This document shows, piece after piece, positions 32,834-38,581 of a stretch of DNA of 38,581 nucleotides; position 1 is the stretch's first letter; each line of letters begins with the position of its first letter. Made by a program: the position numbers and the translations under genes. The stretch comes from Bacteroidetes bacterium GWA2_31_9. Lineage in GTDB: Bacteria > Bacteroidota > Bacteroidia > Bacteroidales > GWF2-33-38. The notes beneath the pieces were generated by a model. It was not told where the DNA came from. It did not search any database and saw only the letters and a program-made list of their open reading frames with translations. Where the stretch lies: contig MEND01000131.1 in the NCBI GenBank assembly GCA_001768975.1, positions 1 through 38,581 of the forward strand. Reading direction: 5' to 3'.

Positions 32834-34066
32834 TTATTCTTTAATAAAATTAAAGTAAAAGCTATTACTACCTGAAAGTATTTGAATTAAATAATATCCT
32901 CTTGTAAGTTCATCTAAATTAAGCTTATAAATATATTTTTCGTCAATATTATTTATGTTGCCATTTATTACTTTTCGACCCGACAAATCAGAAATGACAT
33001 AGCTGAATGGTTGAGCATTTTTTTGACTGTAAGAAATATTTAATATATCGTTAGCTGGGTTAGGGAAAATATTTATTTGAATATTACTATTTTCATTGCG
33101 ATTAATTGTTTCGATTTTTGAATAGGTTGAATTACCATCAAAATCAGTCTGCTTAAGTCGGTAATATGAAATTCCAGAATAAGGATTTTCATCAACTTCA
33201 GAATATTCAATTATAGAATTTGATGTGCCAGCACCTTTTGTATAATTTATTGAAATAAAATCAATTCCATCTTTAGAACGTTCAATCGTAAACAAATTGT
33301 TGTTTTTTTCGTTTGTCGTAATCCATTTTAATTCTACAATATTGCTTTTCAATTTACAATTAAACTCAATTAATGAAATGGGCAAAGAACCAGAACAATC
33401 ATAAATATTAAAGCTTTTTGGACCTATAATATTGCAGCATGTTCCTGATGGACAGCCAACAACATCGCTCCATGCTCCAAGATTATTTATTTCAGTTTTT
33501 AATGCTGCATCGTCGGTATTTACTGCATAAAGGTTATAATCTCCAACAGTTAATCCGCTAAAAGTTCCTGATGTATTTGTTACAACAATATTTCCAGCTG
33601 GATTTACAACAACATATTTTTGCTCAAAACTGCCTCCTGTTGTATGCCCTGATGTTGAAACGGAGATGTCTGTTCCGAAGCAAATTTGGTCACAAACAGT
33701 AACAGCACTTCCTGAATATGGTCCAATGTAATCAAAACAATAACTTGATGCATTTGCAACTACAGAAGCCCAAGTGTTGCTTACAGCTAATTCAGTAGGT
33801 CGAGAATTTTTGTAATTAACCGCATAAACTCTGTAATTAATATTTGTTAATGAACTAAATGTCCCTGTTGAATTTATTGCTAAAATTATATCAGAATTAT
33901 CGTTAACTAAAACATATTCTTGTGTATATCCGGCACCATTTTCAAAACCTGATGCACTTACCGATATTGAACCATAAAAATCGCATTGTGAATATATAGG
34001 AATGAGTATATTAATTAAAAGTGCAGTTATTAATGATCGTTTTATGATGTGGCTTCGAAATTTCAT
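32834..34066 (-). CDS. T9SS-sorted secreted protein with a duplicated domain
   Basis: The 410-aa protein has a signal peptide (about 1-27, ending IPIYSQ). Two tandem copies of a domain of about 95 residues follow (about 28-127 and 130-225; both have ISVS-S-G, a YxLVN/YVVVN strand, TGTFSxLT and a YAVN strand). A fibronectin-like segment (about 232-325) contains LKWITTNEKNNNLFTIERS and YYRLKQTDFDG, common in T9SS cargo. The C-terminal type A sorting domain spans about 330-410 (IFPNPANDILNISY, RGYYLIQI). It is exported to the cell surface or outside. The ligand is unknown. It is the last gene of a three-gene set. Confidence 0.85.
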   Translation of the reverse strand: MKFRSHIIKRSLITALLINILIPIYSQCDFYGSISVSASGFENGAGYTQEYVLVNDNSDIILAINSTGTFSSLTNINYRVYAVNYKNSRPTELAVSNTWASVVANASSYCFDYIGPYSGSAVTVCDQICFGTDISVSTSGHTTGGSFEQKYVVVNPAGNIVVTNTSGTFSGLTVGDYNLYAVNTDDAALKTEINNLGAWSDVVGCPSGTCCNIIGPKSFNIYDCSGSLPISLIEFNCKLKSNIVELKWITTNEKNNNLFTIERSKDGIDFISINYTKGAGTSNSIIEYSEVDENPYSGISYYRLKQTDFDGNSTYSKIETINRNENSNIQINIFPNPANDILNISYSQKNAQPFSYVISDLSGRKVINGNINNIDEKYIYKLNLDELTRGYYLIQILSGSNSFYFNFIKE

Positions 34067-34079
34067 TTTTGAAAATTAT

Positions 34080-35804
34080 TTAATTCCAAGAACCAGCATT
34101 TGCATTACAGCCTGTACAAGTTAAACTTATCTCGAACTGACCTTCTGTAGCTCCGTTTCCATCAACATAAATGAAATATGTTACGGCATTTGTTGCGGTA
34201 AAAGTATATGATGAAGTTGTTCCAGTTCCGCTGTCAGTGTCGCCGCCAATACAGCTTAATGACCCGCAAGAACCCGAAAAAATATTGATGTCGGTATCGA
34301 AGTTTGTTCCTGCATTGTCTGTACTTATTATTACTTCTTGTCCAGTTCCTGTAAATGTGTACCAAACTCCTTTACTTGTTGTTCCACCTCCGGAACATGC
34401 TGTTGGAGCATCGGTTGCCGTTGCCAAAATATTACTTGCAATATCAGAGCCACCACATGCAAGAGTCATTGCATCTGCACATAAATCGTTGGCAGGAGTT
34501 ATTACAACTCCGGAAATTGGTGTAAACCAGTAGTCGCATAAATCTCCAGCATAACCGTCAATACGAATATAATATGTGTTACCAATTGTCAAACCCGAAA
34601 AAATCCATGATGACGTTGTTCCAGAATTGTAACCATCACTGGCAGGATTAACGCAACTTCCAGCCAATTCCGATAATGAACCACAAGAACCACTAAACAC
34701 AACTAATTGAATTCCATAACCTGAACTACAAGTCCCAACCTGAAATTCGATTTCGACATCAGAACTGGCTGCTATAAAAGTCATCCATGAGTCATTTTCT
34801 ATAGTTCCGCAACCGCTTGGACTTCCTGCACTTGCAGTATATGAACAGCTTGTACTTCCTGCAAAAGGTTGAGTAAGATCAATTAATGGAGCATCTGCAC
34901 ATTCATCGGTTGGTAATGAAGGAGCGTCGGTACAAATATTACAAATTGCAAAAGCTTCTGAATATTTACAAGCTACATCGGCATTATCTTGGACATATAT
35001 TGTTTTTCCGGTAGTTAAGCCCGAAATTGTATAAGTTCCCAAGCCTACATTGGTTTCATAAGTTGTTGTGCCATCTGTTATATCAACACCTGTCGCATCT
35101 CCTAAATCTGTAACATTTACAGCTAATGAATATGATGCAAAGTCTGTTGCACAGGTTTTTGTAATTGTTGCAATTGGAGCGTTACACGTTGCCCCAATAG
35201 TCAATTGAACTCTTGGTTTATAGTTTCTGGTAGTTGAAGTGCTAGTTCCACACTGATTTGCTGAAGTAGAATATACAGATATAGTTTGATTCGCAACATT
35301 ATTGTACATATATACTTGTCCATTGTATCCATAACCAGAATTTACTCCCCAGCAAACATCTACAAGTAAATTGTCGGTTCCATTCCAGTTAAAATTTGAA
35401 TCAAATGCAATAGTTCTCCAACCTGTTGAGCCTGCTGTCAATGTATGAGCATTTTTAACTGTCGTTAAGCTTGCGGCATTATGAGATGAAGCGTCGGTAG
35501 CGGTTGTATGTGCTAATCGTATAGTATAATTTAAAAGACTTCCACTATTTATTTCAGATACATCCCATGCGATTGCTGAAATTGCCCCAGCAAAACCTCC
35601 AGCAGCATCAATTTCTGCTTTTGTATAAACAAATTGCACTCTTCGGCTCTCCCAGGCATAGTTATATGGCGATGCTCCTGAAGTTCCGCTTTGAGTTGTT
35701 TGTGCACCAATAGTAATAGTAGTTTGACTAAAACTTTGATTTAAATTCAGAATATTAAATAATCCAAAAAGACTAAATGATAAGTACAACGAAAACATTT
35801 TCAT
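34080..35804 (-). CDS. Large exported protein with PPC-like domains and no sorting domain
   Basis: The 574-aa protein has a signal peptide (about 1-27, ending NQSFSQ). An N-terminal beta-rich domain (about 28-205, with NGTDNLLVDVCWG) is of the kind found in Bacteroidota surface proteins. A short Ig-like segment follows. Two related PPC-like domains come last (about 300-430 and 440-565), both with the DECADA/NDLCADA start, FSGSCGSLS and a YYIRIDG/YFIYVDG strand. Unlike most such proteins it ends without a T9SS C-terminal domain. The stop is 13 bp before the next gene, which has its own signal peptide, so a simple frameshift is unlikely. Confidence 0.8.
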   Translation of the reverse strand: MKMFSLYLSFSLFGLFNILNLNQSFSQTTITIGAQTTQSGTSGASPYNYAWESRRVQFVYTKAEIDAAGGFAGAISAIAWDVSEINSGSLLNYTIRLAHTTATDASSHNAASLTTVKNAHTLTAGSTGWRTIAFDSNFNWNGTDNLLVDVCWGVNSGYGYNGQVYMYNNVANQTISVYSTSANQCGTSTSTTRNYKPRVQLTIGATCNAPIATITKTCATDFASYSLAVNVTDLGDATGVDITDGTTTYETNVGLGTYTISGLTTGKTIYVQDNADVACKYSEAFAICNICTDAPSLPTDECADAPLIDLTQPFAGSTSCSYTASAGSPSGCGTIENDSWMTFIAASSDVEIEFQVGTCSSGYGIQLVVFSGSCGSLSELAGSCVNPASDGYNSGTTSSWIFSGLTIGNTYYIRIDGYAGDLCDYWFTPISGVVITPANDLCADAMTLACGGSDIASNILATATDAPTACSGGGTTSKGVWYTFTGTGQEVIISTDNAGTNFDTDINIFSGSCGSLSCIGGDTDSGTGTTSSYTFTATNAVTYFIYVDGNGATEGQFEISLTCTGCNANAGSWN

Positions 35805-35808
35805 ACAA

Positions 35809-36144
35809 CTAATGCTTTAATTGATTAATAATGACAAGCACTTCAGATTGTTTTATTGCTTTTTTTTGTTCCGTTTTAGATAGCAATTCAAATTTGTCAT
35901 CGCTTACCATTTGGCGAATAGTTGTAGGTTTTGTTTGATTGATTTTGTAAATAACTTTTTCAGTTAAATTATCATCTCCATTTGTAAGGTTATGAATTTG
36001 TTTTATAAATGGATTGATTTGTTTTGGGTTTTTAAACGTAACAGTTGCTTTTGGTTCTGAATGTGTTTCTAAAACTGTTTTTTCTTGCGAATAAATTGAT
36101 ATTGAAAAGAGTAATAAAACAAGAATAAATATTTGCTTCATCAT
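35809..36144 (-). CDS. Small exported hypothetical protein
   Basis: I do not recognise this 111-aa protein. It has a signal peptide (residues 1-20, ending SIYSQ) and a polar mature part rich in Lys, Asn and Thr; the C-terminal end looks helical (KTEQKKAIKQSEVLVIINQL). It is first in a set with the two large exported proteins, 4 bp before the next gene. The start could be either of the two adjacent ATGs (36144 or 36141). Confidence 0.7.
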   Translation of the reverse strand: MMKQIFILVLLLFSISIYSQEKTVLETHSEPKATVTFKNPKQINPFIKQIHNLTNGDDNLTEKVIYKINQTKPTTIRQMVSDDKFELLSKTEQKKAIKQSEVLVIINQLKH

Positions 36145-36172
36145 AATAATTAGAGATTAAATTTTGATGAAA

Positions 36173-36180
36173 CAAATGTA
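36173..36180 (-). promoter_or_regulatory. Putative -7 box of the exported-protein operon
   Basis: The minus strand reads TACATTTG (TAnnTTTG), 28 bp before the ATG at 36144. The -33 region has no clear TTTG, which would fit a promoter needing an activator such as the AraC-type protein encoded just upstream. Confidence 0.5.
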
Positions 36181-36274
36181 GTTCGAACCTAAAAAAAATT
36201 GCTAAAATTGGGTTGCAAGTCTGTTCGGATTCATGAATTGGAACAAAATTAATGTACTGAAAATCTGCAATCTG

Positions 36275-37411
36275 TTATTTCTGCTTAAATTCGGATGGTG
36301 TTTTCCCAGTAATTTTTTTGAAATATGTATTAAACGAAGATTTAGATTGAAATCCTGCTAATTCAGAAATTGCCTCAATTGTGAATTGATTGTTTTCGGG
36401 ATTATTGAGCAACGAAATAGCTTCCTTAATTCGATATTCGTTTATAAAAAGTATAAAGTTTTTTTCGGCACAAAGGTTTATTGCCTGAGAAATATATTTG
36501 TAGTTTATTCCTATTTTTTTTGCAATGTCAAAAATTGATAATTCTTTGTTGAGATAAAGTTTTTCACTTTCAACCAAGGTGTTTATTTTTGAATAAAGTT
36601 CGGATAAATACTCTACGTTTTTTTCTGTTTTAGATGTTGTTATGATTTCTTTTTCAGGAGCTTTATCCGCCTCAACAATAGATGCTTGTCTTAAAATAAA
36701 TAAAGTATCAAATTGTTTAATTTTTGTTTGCCATAAAAATATTATGTAAGCCAATAATGAAATACTAAAGAATATATCTCCCCAAAAGGCATTAAAAAAT
36801 TCTGATAAATAAACACATGCTATAAATATCAGATAACCTATTATATAGATTAAAACCCATCGAAGTTTTAAAGTATCTTCATAAGAAATAGTTTCGTTTA
36901 TTTCTTTGCAATAATTACGATATTTTCTAATGCTTTTAAAAATATAAAAGATGTTTTGAAATGTAAAAACACCTATCATTCCTGCTAAAATAGAATACGA
37001 TAGAATATTGAAGAAAACATTAATAAATTCTGATTTTGGATTGATAATAATTACTGAGATAGAAACTGATGTTGTAATAAAAACAATTAACGATAGTATT
37101 AAATGCCGAAAAAACCGTTTGATTGGTTGATTCAGGTTTATAAGTATATATCGGTACATTAATGGCGGAATTGCAAGCAAAACAGAAATAAATAATGGTA
37201 AAAGATATTGGGCAACGATTGCTAATTTGAAATCGTTTAAAATCAGAATTAATTGAGTAAAACCAAGAAATGCAATATATATTGAAAGTACTCTATTTTC
37301 TTTTGGATTAATATTCTTAATAAGCAATAATTGAATTGAAAAAATTATTGAAAATATTACAGGAATTATCCCTATTAACCCTGAAATTGAAACTGAATAT
37401 TCTGAAAACAT
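36275..37411 (-). CDS. Membrane-anchored AraC-family regulator
   Basis: The 378-aa protein begins with about seven hydrophobic helices (residues 8-28, 40-58, 65-85, 100-122, 135-155, 185-205, 210-228) and ends with an AraC-type DNA-binding domain (about 270-378; LSIFDIAKKIGINYKYISQAIN, IEAISELAGFQSKSSFNTYFKKITGKTPSEF). Such fusions sense something at the membrane and control nearby genes. It is transcribed in the same direction and lies 130 bp upstream of the exported-protein genes, its likely targets. Confidence 0.88.
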   Translation of the reverse strand: MFSEYSVSISGLIGIIPVIFSIIFSIQLLLIKNINPKENRVLSIYIAFLGFTQLILILNDFKLAIVAQYLLPLFISVLLAIPPLMYRYILINLNQPIKRFFRHLILSLIVFITTSVSISVIIINPKSEFINVFFNILSYSILAGMIGVFTFQNIFYIFKSIRKYRNYCKEINETISYEDTLKLRWVLIYIIGYLIFIACVYLSEFFNAFWGDIFFSISLLAYIIFLWQTKIKQFDTLFILRQASIVEADKAPEKEIITTSKTEKNVEYLSELYSKINTLVESEKLYLNKELSIFDIAKKIGINYKYISQAINLCAEKNFILFINEYRIKEAISLLNNPENNQFTIEAISELAGFQSKSSFNTYFKKITGKTPSEFKQK

Positions 37412-37441
37412 AAATTATTAAATCCGCTCAATATTAGCTTG

Positions 37442-37449
37442 CAAATATA
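37442..37449 (-). promoter_or_regulatory. Putative -7 box of the AraC-type regulator gene
   Basis: The minus strand reads TATATTTG (TAnnTTTG), 31 bp before the ATG at 37411. No -33 TTTG stands at the usual distance. Confidence 0.45.
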
Positions 37450-37665
37450 GTAAAACAGTTTACGATTTGGATATTGCATATATGCTGTTGATTTATATAA
37501 ACATACAACTCCAATAGAGCCGAAGAACTAAAAATAATTTGATTTAATTGCGAATAATTTGTAGAAGTTGTTTTGAAATATTCATGAAGTTTTAAAGGAT
37601 TTTTCTGAAAATCAAATAAATGTGGAACTTGTTGTTGTGATAAAAGGCTTTAAAAAATAAAATAA

Positions 37666-38581
37666 TTATTTTTCTTCTTCTGGTGTTGAAGATAAAGTGC
37701 AAATCCCTTTTTCATCAAAAATTTTATACGGATATTGAACACTATTTTCTTTATATATTATTTCCTTCCATACTTTACCATTTTCGTAATACCAAAGCCA
37801 TTTTCCATCTTTTTTGCCATCAATAAACTTACCTTCATAAAACAGATTACCAGATTTAGAGTAAAAATTCCAAGCACCTATTTCAACACCATTAATAAAA
37901 TTTCCACATTGCTTTAAATTATCGTTTTCATAATAAATAAACCACTCTCCATCTAACTTATTGTTGTTAAATTTTCCGATAGTATGTAATTTTCCATTTG
38001 GATAAAAGCTTTTCCACTCTCCTATTTTAATATCATTTTCATATTGTCCAATTTCTTTAATTCCACCTTTTAAATTTAATGAATCATTGATGTCGAAATA
38101 TAAAATATATTGTCCTGTAATTTTATCACTCATATATTTACTCTCCATCATAATATTACCACTTGGGTAATATCCGATAAATATTCCTTCAAGTTTTCCA
38201 TTTTTATAATAACATTTTTTTTGAATATCCCCATCATTATAATCTTTGTAATAACCTATAAACAAGCTATCAAATACACCATTTACTTTATATGATTTTT
38301 CTCTGATTTTTTCATTTTCATAATATTCAATAAACTCCCCATTTTCTTTTCCATTTTTAAAATTTCTTATTGCACGAATTTTACCATTTTTAAGATAACT
38401 TATTGTTTTTCCGTTTAATATGCCCATATTATATTCTGCTTCTTCCATCAGAATACCATTAGGATAATATATCAAAAGCTTTCCGTTCAATAAGTTATTG
38501 GTGTATGACTGAATTTGTTCGACTTGACCAGTAATATCATAAGTTTTTGTAATTCCTTCGAGAGAACCATTTTTATAATTA
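37666..38581 (-). CDS. MORN_2 repeat protein, N-terminus outside the window
   Basis: The frame runs off the window edge: the open frame continues upstream of a TTG at 38490 with more repeat sequence (GSLEGITKTYDITGQ), so the true start is not seen. At least eleven repeats of about 22 residues are visible, such as GKLLIYYPNGILMEEAEYNM, GEFIEYYENEKIREKSYKVN and GEWFIYYENDNLKQCGNFIN. It is the largest of three MORN_2 proteins here. With no visible N-terminus, its location cannot be told. The 250-bp gap before the AraC-type gene holds only the latter's promoter. Confidence 0.82.
   Translation of the reverse strand, partial: NYKNGSLEGITKTYDITGQVEQIQSYTNNLLNGKLLIYYPNGILMEEAEYNMGILNGKTISYLKNGKIRAIRNFKNGKENGEFIEYYENEKIREKSYKVNGVFDSLFIGYYKDYNDGDIQKKCYYKNGKLEGIFIGYYPSGNIMMESKYMSDKITGQYILYFDINDSLNLKGGIKEIGQYENDIKIGEWKSFYPNGKLHTIGKFNNNKLDGEWFIYYENDNLKQCGNFINGVEIGAWNFYSKSGNLFYEGKFIDGKKDGKWLWYYENGKVWKEIIYKENSVQYPYKIFDEKGICTLSSTPEEEK

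Overview
The window reads as chromosomal DNA of a Bacteroidota bacterium, most like the Bacteroidales/Marinilabiliales. The signs are strongly AT-rich DNA, the tig-clpP-clpX order, a fused murF-alr gene, type IX secretion (T9SS) C-terminal sorting domains, Bacteroidota-type promoters (TAnnTTTG) in front of many genes, and several YwqK/MORN_2 proteins. No rRNA, tRNA, CRISPR array or complete prophage was seen.

Layout. 1-999: no intact gene; a 245-bp tandem repeat made of CCAAnTTCC words, then a coding-like remnant. 1000-4357 (+): tig, clpP, clpX (protein folding and proteolysis). 4369-4471: four small palindromes. 4487-5780 (-): thyA and folA, which together make dTMP and recycle folate. 5965-6748: a REP/RAYT-like element with a transposase broken by an amber codon, followed by a solo copy of its end. 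6824-16259 (-): nucleoside permease, bifunctional nuclease, thioesterase, FlaA1/PglF-type sugar dehydratase, thioredoxin, dnaE and a CvfB-like S1 protein. 16620-19100 (-): a secreted hypothetical, a DUF3788 protein and a PAS-PAS histidine kinase; a 29-bp direct repeat flanks the last two genes together with a transposase-less REP element (19458-19612). 19869-23661 (+): nadB and a T9SS-exported M43 metalloprotease. 23738-24291 (-): a ParE/RelE toxin-antitoxin pair. 24551-27604 (-): tdk and murF-alr.

The accessory stretch is about 27.8-32.7 kb (+). It holds a MORN_2 protein, a 427-aa protein joining helix-hairpin-helix-like, HNH nuclease and right-handed beta-helix parts, a decayed HigB toxin next to an intact HigA, and two attC-like inverted regions suggesting that these genes arrived as cassettes. 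An overlapping DUF4190-DUF2752-MORN lipoprotein trio follows. 32834-37411 (-): a membrane-anchored AraC-family regulator followed by a probable three-gene operon of exported proteins. The window ends inside another MORN_2 gene.

The two least routine signals are the REP/RAYT family (paired 5-6-bp hairpins about 48-50 bp apart, in several states of decay) and the HNH-beta-helix gene with its cassette-like surroundings. Assignments rest on reading motifs by eye; no database search was run.
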